From: an uncultured Burkholderiaceae bacterium
GTDB taxonomy: Bacteria; Pseudomonadota; Gammaproteobacteria; Burkholderiales; Burkholderiaceae
Length of the DNA: 21,536 bases
Reading direction: 5' to 3'
Assembly: GCA_937871985.1 (NCBI GenBank)
Contig: CALMPB010000419.1
Coordinates: 1 to 21,536, forward strand
This document shows, piece by piece, positions 1-7,623 of the stretch (position 1 is its first letter; each line of letters opens with the position of its first letter). Below the pieces are notes generated by a model, which worked only from the letters and a program-made list of their open reading frames with translations, was not told the origin of the DNA and did not search any database. A program made the translations under genes and the position numbers.

Positions 1-2
1 AC

Positions 3-50
3 CTGTCGGCTCGAGACGGCCGTCGCGTCGCCTTGCCGCTCGAGTTTTAA
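3..50 (+). CDS. C-terminal end of upstream gene, possibly Gfo/Idh dehydrogenase (WlbA/WbpB-like)
   Basis: An open frame enters from the left edge and stops at TAA 48-50, giving the tail LSARDGRRVALPLEF. Only 15 residues are visible. A tail of the type 'S-A-R-x-G-R-x-V-x-L-P' is common at the C-terminus of Gfo/Idh-family sugar-nucleotide dehydrogenases. The next recognisable genes are wbpD, wbpE and wbpI homologues, and in known cassettes a WlbA/WbpB dehydrogenase (3-oxidation of UDP-GlcNAcA) precedes them. The stop lies 13 bp before the next start codon, as expected within an operon. The frame and stop are seen directly; the family assignment is inferred from a very short tail plus context. 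Confidence 0.4.
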   Translation: MSARDGRRVALPLEF

Positions 51-63
51 AGGCTGTGCTGCA

Positions 64-1104
64 ATGCGTATTGCGGTAGTAGGCGGGGGAATTGTCGGAG
101 CCTGCACAAGCTGGGCTCTCTCGAAGCGGGGCGCTCAAGTTACGCTGTTTGAACGCGGCCGCCCCATGCAAGAGACAAGCAGTGCGTCTTCCAAACTGCT
201 ACACGGCGGCCTGCGCTATCTCGAAACAGGGCAATTTCGCTTGGTTCGCAAAGCTCTTCTGGCAAGAACGACCTGGCTGCAAAGAGCACCCCAGTTTTGC
301 CAGCAACTCGAGCTGCTTCTGCCTATCTACCAAGATGGCTCCCGATCTCGATGGATCGTTGCGGCTGGAATCAAGCTATATGACCTTCTGGCGCGCGGCA
401 GCGGCTTTCCGAAAAGCCGCTGGCTGACAGCGGCGGAAGTCGAAGCCCGTCATCCCGGCCTTGTACAAACCGCACTTTTGGGAGCATATTCATTCTATGA
501 CGCCCAGATGGACGATTATGCATTAGGAAACTGGGTTGTCACCCAACTGGCGGCTGAGGGCGTTGACATTCGCACACAATGCGAAATCACTGATTTCAAT
601 CAGTTATCCAGTTTCGACAGAATCGTCAACGCAACCGGGCCGTGGGCCGAGGCACTACGTCAAACACAACCCGGAAAGTCTGCTTACAAATTGGATCTGG
701 TGCGTGGCAGCCATATCCTGCTTAAACGCCCCATTGAAACAGCCCTGCTGTTGCCTGTGCCCCGGGAAAGACGAGTTGTTTTTGTTTTGCCATACAAAGG
801 AGCTACGCTTCTCGGGACAACCGAAATACGGCAGAGTGAAGCAGAGAACCCGGGGCCCAGCGAACACGAAATCCAATACTTGCTTGAAGTTTACAACCAT
901 TACCTCTCGCCTCATGCAAGCACTGATGACGTCATTGGCTCCTTCGCGGGAGTTCGTCCCCTCGTTTTCAGTTCAAACGACCCAACGAATGCCACCCGAG
1001 AGTGGGCCTTTGAGAAGGTCGACAATGTGCTTCACATTTATGGCGGGAAATGGACGACCGCGCTACTTGAAGGCGAAGAAGCAGCAAAGAGGATTTTAGA
1101 ATAA
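64..1104 (+). CDS. GlpD-like FAD-dependent oxidoreductase, short form
   Basis: A 346-residue flavoprotein of the DAO/glycerol-3-phosphate dehydrogenase type. The N-terminal Rossmann motif is GGGIVG (residues 7-12), with E30 ending the second beta strand. The GlpD-type FAD signature [16 protein letters not shown] is at 39-54. NATGPWA (189-195), LVRGSHILL (212-220), GTTE (251-254) and GGKWTT (327-332) match successive GlpD blocks. GlpD/GlpA proteins are usually about 500 residues or more; this one stops just after the GGKxTT block and so lacks the C-terminal helical domain. An AAAGG stretch about 10 bp upstream supports the ATG. Its stop overlaps the next start (TAATG), so it is translationally coupled to the wbpD homologue. 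The family is clear but the substrate is not: glycerol-3-phosphate or a sugar intermediate are both possible. It is not part of the classical wbp/wlb pathway. Confidence 0.88.
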   Translation: MRIAVVGGGIVGACTSWALSKRGAQVTLFERGRPMQETSSASSKLLHGGLRYLETGQFRLVRKALLARTTWLQRAPQFCQQLELLLPIYQDGSRSRWIVAAGIKLYDLLARGSGFPKSRWLTAAEVEARHPGLVQTALLGAYSFYDAQMDDYALGNWVVTQLAAEGVDIRTQCEITDFNQLSSFDRIVNATGPWAEALRQTQPGKSAYKLDLVRGSHILLKRPIETALLLPVPRERRVVFVLPYKGATLLGTTEIRQSEAENPGPSEHEIQYLLEVYNHYLSPHASTDDVIGSFAGVRPLVFSSNDPTNATREWAFEKVDNVLHIYGGKWTTALLEGEEAAKRILE

Positions 1105-1697
1105 TGTCAACATCTCGCAACTACACTGTCCACCCTTCGGCAATCATTGACGACGGAGCGCAAATCGGCGACGGGTGCCGCATCTGGCATTTTGTACATG
1201 TCTGCGGCAACGCCCAGCTCGGGCGTAACATCTCCCTTGGCCAAAATGTCTTCGTCGGCAACAAAGTGGTCATCGGCGACAACTGCAAAATCCAGAACAA
1301 TGTGTCGGTTTATGACAACGTAACACTGGAAGAAGGCGTTTTCTGCGGTCCCAGCATGGTTTTTACCAACGTATACAACCCACGGGCTCTGGTCAATCGC
1401 AAGGATGAGTATCGGAACACGCTCATCAAGCGCGGAGCGACTCTTGGCGCAAACAGTACGATAGTGTGCGGAGTGACTGTAGGTGAGTTCGCCTTTATCG
1501 CGGCCGGGGCCGTTATCACAAAAAACGTTCCAGCATACGCTCTAATGGCCGGCGTCCCAGCCAGGCAAATTGGTTGGATGAGCGAGTACGGTGAACGGCT
1601 TCCCCTGCCTGTAGATGGCCAAGGCAATTTTACTTGCCCGCATACCGGTGACAATTACTCACTCTCTGATAGCCAACTGACAAAGGCGGAAAAATAA
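1104..1697 (+). CDS. wbpD: UDP-2-acetamido-3-amino-2,3-dideoxy-glucuronate N-acetyltransferase (WbpD/WlbB)
   Basis: A 197-residue left-handed beta-helix acetyltransferase, close to the usual 190-195 residues. Hexapeptide-type repeats run from about residue 10 to 155, starting with [16 protein letters not shown]. The family block [14 protein letters not shown] is at 27-40, [13 protein letters not shown] at 82-94 and [12 protein letters not shown] at 148-159. The enzyme uses acetyl-CoA to acetylate the 3-amino group of UDP-GlcNAc3NA, giving UDP-2,3-diacetamido-2,3-dideoxy-glucuronic acid in the cytoplasm. The start overlaps the preceding stop by one base, and the stop abuts the ATG of the aminotransferase that makes its substrate. 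The gene order dehydrogenase?, acetyltransferase, aminotransferase, epimerase follows the wlbABCD arrangement of Bordetella. Confidence in function is high from motifs and context. Confidence 0.94.
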   Translation: MSTSRNYTVHPSAIIDDGAQIGDGCRIWHFVHVCGNAQLGRNISLGQNVFVGNKVVIGDNCKIQNNVSVYDNVTLEEGVFCGPSMVFTNVYNPRALVNRKDEYRNTLIKRGATLGANSTIVCGVTVGEFAFIAAGAVITKNVPAYALMAGVPARQIGWMSEYGERLPLPVDGQGNFTCPHTGDNYSLSDSQLTKAEK

Positions 1698-2792
1698 ATG
1701 AAAATCGAATTCTGCGACCTGAAATCACAGCAACTCAGACTGAAGGAAAAAATTGATCAAGGCATACAGCGTGTATTAGCTCATGGTCAATATATCCTCG
1801 GCCCGGAGGTCACCGAACTGGAGGGGAAACTCGCAGCTGCGGTTGGAGCACGATATTGCGTCACCTGCGCCAATGGCACGGATGCGCTTCAAATAGCACA
1901 AATGGCCATCGGGATAGGCCCCGGCGATGAAGTCATCACCCCCGGTTTCACCTATATAGCCACCGCAGAGACCGTCGCCTTGCTAGGCGCGAAACCTGTC
2001 TATGTGGACATCGATCCCAAAACCTATAATATAGATCCGGAGCTCCTGGAACAAGCCATTACACCACGAACCAAGGCAATAATTCCGGTTTCACTCTATG
2101 GGCAATGCGCCGATTTTGACGCGATCAACGCAATTGCGAAGAAGCATGGCATAGCAGTCATAGAAGACGCAGCGCAAAGCTTCGGAGCCCAATACAAGGG
2201 ACACAACTCGTGCAACTTGAGCGACATTTCGTGCACCAGCTTCTTTCCGAGCAAACCTCTTGGTTGTTACGGTGACGGTGGGGCCATATTCACGAATGAC
2301 GAAGAATTGGCCAAGAAAATCAGGCAGATCGCCCGCCACGGCCAGGATCGCCGATACCATCATATTCGCGTGGGCGTGAACAGCCGTCTTGACACAATAC
2401 AAGCAGCCGTTCTGCTCGCGAAATTGGATGTTTTTCCTGATGAAATGGATACACGCCAAAAACTGGCTGCTGCGTATACGGAAGCTCTCATTGAGCGAGG
2501 AATAGAAACAACGCCCTATGTCGAGCCTCACAACATCAGCTCTTGGGCGCAATATACGATACGGGTATCTGAACGCGACAAACTGCAGCGCGCCCTGCAT
2601 GAACAGGGAATCCCCACAGCCATTCATTATCCAATACCGCTGAACAAACAACCAGCCGTACAAGATACTTCGGTTCACTTGCCAGTTGGTGACCAGACAG
2701 CGGAGCAGGTGTTAAGCCTACCCTTCAGCCCATACATTACATTAGAACACATCAACAGAATAGCAGATAGTATAAAATCTTCGCTTAGCTGA
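1698..2792 (+). CDS. wbpE: PLP-dependent aminotransferase of UDP-3-keto-GlcNAcA (WbpE/WlbC)
   Basis: A 364-residue DegT/DnrJ/EryC1-family sugar aminotransferase of full family length. The N-terminal FCDLKSQ block (5-11) is typical of WbpE-like enzymes. CANGTDAL (57-64) is the phosphate-binding region, VIEDAAQSFGA (154-164) supplies the Asp that pairs with the PLP pyridine nitrogen, and SFFPSKPLGCYGDGG (181-195) carries the Schiff-base lysine, K186. It transfers an amino group, from glutamate in the characterised homologues, to C3 of the 3-keto sugar nucleotide, giving UDP-2-acetamido-3-amino-2,3-dideoxy-glucuronic acid for the acetyltransferase encoded just upstream. There is no gap between the two genes. 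A hairpin/T-tract lies directly after the stop, so expression of downstream genes may be set here. Confidence 0.94.
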   Translation: MKIEFCDLKSQQLRLKEKIDQGIQRVLAHGQYILGPEVTELEGKLAAAVGARYCVTCANGTDALQIAQMAIGIGPGDEVITPGFTYIATAETVALLGAKPVYVDIDPKTYNIDPELLEQAITPRTKAIIPVSLYGQCADFDAINAIAKKHGIAVIEDAAQSFGAQYKGHNSCNLSDISCTSFFPSKPLGCYGDGGAIFTNDEELAKKIRQIARHGQDRRYHHIRVGVNSRLDTIQAAVLLAKLDVFPDEMDTRQKLAAAYTEALIERGIETTPYVEPHNISSWAQYTIRVSERDKLQRALHEQGIPTAIHYPIPLNKQPAVQDTSVHLPVGDQTAEQVLSLPFSPYITLEHINRIADSIKSSLS

Positions 2793-2806
2793 AATGATGA
2801 ATTTCT

Positions 2807-2848
2807 AATATTTGCCTCCATGCCTCCCATGTGAGGCAATATTTTTTT
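2807..2848 (+). terminator. Intrinsic-terminator-like hairpin inside the operon
   Basis: The left arm at 2807-2818 (AATATTTGCCTC) pairs with GAGGCAATATT at 2833-2843, giving 11 pairs with one bulged T. The loop is 14 nt (2819-2832) and the right arm runs straight into seven T residues (2842-2848). It lies 14 bp after the aminotransferase stop and 17 bp before the epimerase ATG. The shape is that of a Rho-independent terminator, although the genes on both sides belong to one pathway; it could act as a partial terminator or attenuator. The structure is seen in the sequence; its function is inferred. Confidence 0.7.
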
Positions 2849-2865
2849 AGACACCCCGGATCTAA

Positions 2866-3933
2866 ATGAAGAAAATACTAACTGTCATCGGCGCCCGTCC
2901 GCAATTCATCAAGGCCAGCGTTGTCTCCCATGCTCTGGCAAAAATGCCTGATGAAATAGAGGAAGTGCTTCTCCACACTGGTCAGCACTTCGACGCGAAC
3001 ATGTCGAGCATTTTCTTTGACCAGTTGAGCATACCAAAACCTCGGTTTCAGCTAGACATTCATGGCGGACCCCATGGGCAAATGACAGCCCGCATGCTGG
3101 AAAGCATCGAGCGAATCATTCTCGACGAAAAACCTGACCGGGTTCTCGTTTATGGTGACACAAACTCGACATTGGCTGGTGCGCTAGCGGCTATCAAATT
3201 ACATGTTCCCGTTGCCCATATTGAAGCTGGCTTACGCAGCTTCAATATGCAAATGCCGGAGGAAGTCAACCGCATCCTTACCGATAATGTGAGCGATCTC
3301 CTCTTTTGTCCGACAGAGACGGCCATCAAGAACTTGGAAAGAGAAGGCTTTTCCTCGAAGCAAGTTACGATGCTCAATGTTGGCGATGTCATGCAAGACG
3401 CTGCCCTTTTCTTCGCTCAGAATGCTTCCGCCTCTATTGAAAGCAAGCCAAAGGGAAACTTTGCACTCGCGACCTTACATCGCGCAGAAAATACGGACGA
3501 TGTAAATCGACTGCGCTCCATCATCAATGCGCTCAACCACATACATAAGAATATCGCCCCTGTTCTGCTTCCCGTCCATCCGAGAACGCGGGCAGCCATT
3601 CAACGCTTGGGCGTCGAGCTAGAGATATCCGTGATCGATCCGGTGGGGTACCTGGAAATGATCGACCTGCTGCAAAGCTGCAGCCTTGTCTTGACTGACA
3701 GTGGCGGACTACAGAAAGAAGCCTTTTTCTTCCGCAAACCCTGCATCACCATGCGCGATCAAACGGAATGGGTAGAACTCGTCGAAATAAAAGCCAACAC
3801 ACTAGCTGGCGCAGATGAAGAGCAGATCATAAAAAATGCGCGTCAGAGCTTTGGCGTAACCATTCAAGTCGCTCACAGCCCATATGGTGAAGGTTTCGCC
3901 TCCGAAAAAATAGCCCTGTGTCTTGCGAAATGA
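2866..3933 (+). CDS. wbpI: Non-hydrolysing UDP-sugar 2-epimerase (WbpI/WlbD)
   Basis: A 355-residue member of the UDP-GlcNAc 2-epimerase family (GT-B fold). GARPQFIK (9-16), LLHTGQHFD (35-43), VYGDTN (95-100), HIEAGLRSF (118-126), PEEVNRIL (131-138), HRAEN (205-209), PVHPRT (236-241) and LTDSGGLQKEA (276-286) are all intact. D98, E120, E132 and H205 line up with the catalytic acid/base residues known from E. coli WecB (D95, E117, E131, H213). Next to wbpD and wbpE homologues, the likely reaction is C2 epimerisation of UDP-2,3-diacetamido-2,3-dideoxy-glucuronic acid to the D-manno form (UDP-ManNAc3NAcA). Plain UDP-GlcNAc 2-epimerase activity is the alternative. It follows a terminator-like hairpin and may have its own or read-through transcription. 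Confidence 0.93.
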   Translation: MKKILTVIGARPQFIKASVVSHALAKMPDEIEEVLLHTGQHFDANMSSIFFDQLSIPKPRFQLDIHGGPHGQMTARMLESIERIILDEKPDRVLVYGDTNSTLAGALAAIKLHVPVAHIEAGLRSFNMQMPEEVNRILTDNVSDLLFCPTETAIKNLEREGFSSKQVTMLNVGDVMQDAALFFAQNASASIESKPKGNFALATLHRAENTDDVNRLRSIINALNHIHKNIAPVLLPVHPRTRAAIQRLGVELEISVIDPVGYLEMIDLLQSCSLVLTDSGGLQKEAFFFRKPCITMRDQTEWVELVEIKANTLAGADEEQIIKNARQSFGVTIQVAHSPYGEGFASEKIALCLAK

Positions 3934-4025
3934 CAAACACACAAGCCTGAGCATTTTTGCATTTCTTTCAAGAATTCAATCTTCCCATATCTACATTGTG
4001 GCCTCATCACATCACTTCTTTGCCC

Positions 4026-5021
4026 ATGAGAATTCTTAATTTATTTCAGCCCCATAGACCATTCGCAAAGAACAGGAAAGAAGAATACAAAGAATGGTCT
4101 GAGAATGCTCATGCAGTCCCCATATTCCTTCAATGGTGGTGGATCGAGGCCGCAACGAATGGCAATTGGAACGCAGTATTTTCTCACAACAAGGATGGCA
4201 GCGTCAGGGCCGTCTGGCCTTACACCATCGAGAAGAAATACGGCCTATACATCAGTCGCATGCCAAAGCAAACCCAGTTTCTAGGCCCTTGGATATCTCA
4301 AGCCTCTAGCACCAGGGCTGCAAAAAAAATTGCCCATGAAAAGGAAGCCCTGGAGAATCTTATTGAACAGATTCCCAATTTTTCTTTTTTCAAGCAAAAA
4401 TTCAGATTTTCCCTGAAAAACTGGATGCCATTTTATTGGAATGGCTATGCGCAAACGACTCTCTACACATATCGACTCGATCTATCATCAACGATAGAAA
4501 ATCTTCACAAAGAGCTGGAGTCAAATATAAGAACCGACATAAAAAAAGCTCAGTCCAAAGTTTTCATCAAAGAAATCGATGACATTGACTCTTTTTATGA
4601 AATCAATAAAAAAAGCTTCCTTCGTCAGAAGAAAGAAATTCCATACTCCCTGGATTTCGTACGAGGGCTTGACAAGGAGCTTTCTCAAAGAAAGATGCGT
4701 CGCATCACCTTGGCGATCGACACAGCAACCCAACAGGTACATGCGGCTGTCTATATCGTCTGGGATGCGGAAACGGCATACTATCTTTGGGGCGGAGCAG
4801 ATCCTTCGCTGAGAAGCAGCGGCGCCACGTCCCTTCTCCTCTGGGATGCTATCGAGTACTGCCAGAAATTTACAAAATTCTTTGATTTCGAAGGCAGCAT
4901 GATCAAACCTGTGGAGAAATTTGTTCGTGCTTTTGGTGCAGAACAAGTCCCATATTTTGAAATTCAAAGAAGAAATCTTTTATTCAAGCTGGTTGATCTG
5001 GTTCGTGGAAAGATAAAATGA
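4026..5021 (+). CDS. FemAB/GNAT-like transferase (Acetyltransf_6 type)
   Basis: A 331-residue cytoplasmic protein resembling the FemAB-like GNAT superfamily. LHKELESNIRTDIKKAQ (160-176) matches the conserved 'N-x-R-x-x-I-K-K-A' helix. Residues 239-279 (HAAVYIVWD, then WGGADP and SGATSLLLWDAI) look like the C-terminal GNAT fold. DFEGSM (287-292), followed by FVRAFGAEQVPY, is the family's terminal signature. The frame stays open upstream to a TTG at 3957, but the first ATG (4026) fits the expected N-terminus better; neither start has a strong Shine-Dalgarno. The stop overlaps the next start as ATGA. Such proteins transfer aminoacyl or acyl groups to amino groups on glycans or peptides; the actual donor and acceptor here are unknown. 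Coupling to a deacetylase-family gene suggests the pair remodels an N-acyl group. Confidence 0.8.
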   Translation: MRILNLFQPHRPFAKNRKEEYKEWSENAHAVPIFLQWWWIEAATNGNWNAVFSHNKDGSVRAVWPYTIEKKYGLYISRMPKQTQFLGPWISQASSTRAAKKIAHEKEALENLIEQIPNFSFFKQKFRFSLKNWMPFYWNGYAQTTLYTYRLDLSSTIENLHKELESNIRTDIKKAQSKVFIKEIDDIDSFYEINKKSFLRQKKEIPYSLDFVRGLDKELSQRKMRRITLAIDTATQQVHAAVYIVWDAETAYYLWGGADPSLRSSGATSLLLWDAIEYCQKFTKFFDFEGSMIKPVEKFVRAFGAEQVPYFEIQRRNLLFKLVDLVRGKIK

Positions 5022-6373
5022 AAACGCGCATACTTTTTCTTCACGACAATCCTGAGTTCAGCCGGGAAATTGAATATACCGTTCGACAACTCTTCTGCTC
5101 CATCGAGAAGCATGAGTTCGAATTGCGCTTTAATGATGAAAACTTCGAAGCGGACTATCGAATATCATACGGAGATACAATCTCTCCGAACATTGATTTG
5201 TCCATTCCACAGCAGCGCCTTCTCTTCAATGGCTCCGATCGACCAGTACCGAGTTCATTGATTTCGAATAGATACACCTACGGTTCTAAGTTTTTATATT
5301 CTGTAGAAAGACACAAGCGGCCTGATGAACAATTTACATCCAATCAAGCCCTTCATTTTGACGTTCTAGAAGCGACCTTCTTCCATCTAACCCGATATGA
5401 AGAGTGGTTCGCGTCCAGCGACTCTCTGGACAGGCACGGCCGGCTACGAAGCGAAGCTCAATTCCTGGTAAAAGAAGAGCTTCATCGCATCCCAGTGATA
5501 GACCATATTAGATTGGCGCTGCTGGAGACACTGGGAAGCAATATCTCCAACTGGCCCACCAAGCACACCCTCACTCATGATATCGACTGCCTGAGAAAAT
5601 TTGGTTCAAACAAACGGATCGCTCGAGCATTTGCAAGGACGTTTCTGAAAGAAAAAAATCTGAAAAAGACAATCTCTCTGGCTCGGCAATTTTTTGAATT
5701 TCGCTCAACGGGAAAGGATCCATTTGACACGTTTGAATGGCTTTTTTCAAAAAACCGAACCAAAGATCGCATCGTCTTTTTCATGAGCGGGGGACGTACC
5801 AAATACGATAACCTATACTCGCTTTCAGATGCCGAAGCCGGAGAAGCCATCGGCCTCGCAATTTCCAACGGATATGAGATTGGTCTGCACCCGAGCTATG
5901 TCACCTACAAAGACTCTGGTCAACTGGCCAATGAAAAAGTAGCGTTGGCCCTTAGCGCCCATGCTGAGATAACCAGTAGCCGGCAGCACATTCTTCGATA
6001 CTCCGTGAGTGAAACTCCAAAGATTTTGCAGGAAAACAGGATTCGCAAAGACTACACACTCGGATATGCTGACAAGATTGGCTTTCGATGCGGGACTGGT
6101 ATGGAATTTTCCATCTTTGACCTCGACCTGCGCCAGGAGCTTGATGTCAAGGAGATCCCATTGGTAATCATGGATGGTCCTCTCCTAATGGAAGCAGCAT
6201 ACGATGTCGACAGGGCGAAACAGTTGCTTTTTTCGTTCATTCAAGCCAATCAATCCGGTACAGCCATCACCTACAATTTCCACAATAGCATTTTTGCCGA
6301 TGCGGGTGTATCCACGAATTCGATGAAGAAACTCTACGAAGAACTACTACAAGAAATCAACGACAAGAGTTAA
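5018..6373 (+). CDS. Polysaccharide-deacetylase-family protein with DUF7033-like N-terminus
   Basis: A 451-residue protein with no signal peptide or membrane segment, so probably cytoplasmic. The first ~180 residues have the HFDVLEATFFHLTRYEEW block (113-130) typical of a domain often found before a divergent NodB-like domain. The deacetylase-like half begins at LTHDIDC (185-191), where H187, D188 and D190 are candidate metal ligands. It continues with GLHPSY (289-294), GFRCGT (355-360) and a terminal FHN (421-423). This is the H-D-x-D / H-P-S version, not the canonical CE4 TFDDG motif, so true deacetylase activity is likely but unproven. It overlaps the upstream GNAT-like gene by 4 bp. The obvious candidate substrate is an acetamido sugar (the pathway makes a di-N-acetylated one), lipid-linked or nucleotide-bound. 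Confidence 0.82.
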   Translation: MKTRILFLHDNPEFSREIEYTVRQLFCSIEKHEFELRFNDENFEADYRISYGDTISPNIDLSIPQQRLLFNGSDRPVPSSLISNRYTYGSKFLYSVERHKRPDEQFTSNQALHFDVLEATFFHLTRYEEWFASSDSLDRHGRLRSEAQFLVKEELHRIPVIDHIRLALLETLGSNISNWPTKHTLTHDIDCLRKFGSNKRIARAFARTFLKEKNLKKTISLARQFFEFRSTGKDPFDTFEWLFSKNRTKDRIVFFMSGGRTKYDNLYSLSDAEAGEAIGLAISNGYEIGLHPSYVTYKDSGQLANEKVALALSAHAEITSSRQHILRYSVSETPKILQENRIRKDYTLGYADKIGFRCGTGMEFSIFDLDLRQELDVKEIPLVIMDGPLLMEAAYDVDRAKQLLFSFIQANQSGTAITYNFHNSIFADAGVSTNSMKKLYEELLQEINDKS

Positions 6374-6402
6374 TATTATCGAACTCCAGGAACGTCATTA
6401 AA

Positions 6403-7596
6403 ATGAATTTATTTGTTCTGGGCGATATTTTTTCTGGACTTCTGCCCTGGTTCATAAGCGGGTCTCCTCCCAAGGGAATGCCCGCGGTTTATAATTTTTT
6501 TCAATACTTCGGACATTCCACTGGCCATCGGTTCGAAGCAATTGTGGTAAACCCTTATGTCTCCCGGGTCATATCCTTTGAAAATGGCTCGAAAATACAT
6601 CTTTATAAAATTCCTGTAAAAAACAGGATTCTTTTCAGACTTCTCTGCTTGCCAATTTCATACATCTACGCCCTCAAGCACATCAGAAAGGGAAATTTTG
6701 ATGTCATTTACGGAATGGCCAACTATAGCCTTGTAGCCAGTCTGCTCGGCAAGCAATACGCGAAAACAACAGTATGTCGGGTTTTTGGTTCCCTGGCGTC
6801 CGATTTCGTCAAGAAGAAAAAATATTCCAAGGTTTTTTCTCGCCATCTCCTGGAATATCTGACGGCCAGGTTCGGGCGGGACATTCTAATCTCCACGAAT
6901 GACGGTACTCAATACGACGCGCTAGTGGAGTTCGCTGGGAGAAAAGGGGTTTTTTATCACCTCTACAATGGAATCGATCAAACTTTCCACCAAAAGTTGG
7001 GTTCATTGCCTCCTGTTGTATATACCCAGGGAGACATGCTGAAAATCTTGTCTATCGGTAGACTGAGCCACTGGAAGAGACATGATTTGGCATTGGAATC
7101 AATAAGAATTCTGGTACAGAAGTATAAATTGAATGCCCATCTGGAGATTCTTGGGGATGGACCTGACAAATCGAAACTGGAAGCCCGAGTCAAGGAACTC
7201 GGATTAGAAGAGTTCGTCACTATTACGCCCGCGCAGCAACAGTCCGGATATCTTGAAGCCTTGCAGAGATCTCATGTCTGCCTCTTCTGCTATGACAACA
7301 GTAACCTCGGAAATTCGCTGTGGGAAGCCGTCTATGCAGGTCGTTTGATTGCGGTCAGAAACACGGGAGATACCGGAAATATTTTTTCCCATAAGAAAAA
7401 TTCGCTGGTGGGTACAGAAGAAGATTTTCCAGAAGATATTGCAGAAAAAATCAATGCATGGATCCAGCTCGACCTCTCATCGACGCAGGAATTGATCGAA
7501 GGAGCAAGGTCGGATATTTCTCGGCTGATCTTGCCCTGGCCCCAGCGGTTTGAAACGGAAATACGAATTATCTCTGACTACAAATTGTCGATGTAG
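6403..7596 (+). CDS. GT4-family glycosyltransferase
   Basis: A 397-residue GT-B glycosyltransferase. The C-terminal Glycos_transf_1-like domain starts at ILSIGRLSHWKRHD (215-228), followed by LEILGDGPDKSKLE (247-260) and the donor-site region NLGNSLWEAVYAG (301-313). E308 is the second Glu of the usual E-x7-E motif; the first is replaced by S300, which is uncommon but tolerated in some GT4 enzymes. There is no transmembrane segment, so it should act at the inner face of the inner membrane, adding a sugar to the lipid-linked repeat unit. An AGGAA (6388-6392) about 10 bp upstream supports the ATG. It lies 29 bp after the deacetylase-like gene and 27 bp before the flippase, within the operon. 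Donor and acceptor sugars cannot be told from sequence. Confidence 0.86.
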   Translation: MNLFVLGDIFSGLLPWFISGSPPKGMPAVYNFFQYFGHSTGHRFEAIVVNPYVSRVISFENGSKIHLYKIPVKNRILFRLLCLPISYIYALKHIRKGNFDVIYGMANYSLVASLLGKQYAKTTVCRVFGSLASDFVKKKKYSKVFSRHLLEYLTARFGRDILISTNDGTQYDALVEFAGRKGVFYHLYNGIDQTFHQKLGSLPPVVYTQGDMLKILSIGRLSHWKRHDLALESIRILVQKYKLNAHLEILGDGPDKSKLEARVKELGLEEFVTITPAQQQSGYLEALQRSHVCLFCYDNSNLGNSLWEAVYAGRLIAVRNTGDTGNIFSHKKNSLVGTEEDFPEDIAEKINAWIQLDLSSTQELIEGARSDISRLILPWPQRFETEIRIISDYKLSM

Positions 7597-7623
7597 ATCT
7601 GGTTCTTCTTAAGAAAACTTCTC

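Noticed and set aside
2091..2678. 195-codon minus-strand open frame inside wbpE
   Set aside because: Antisense shadow of a conserved aminotransferase.
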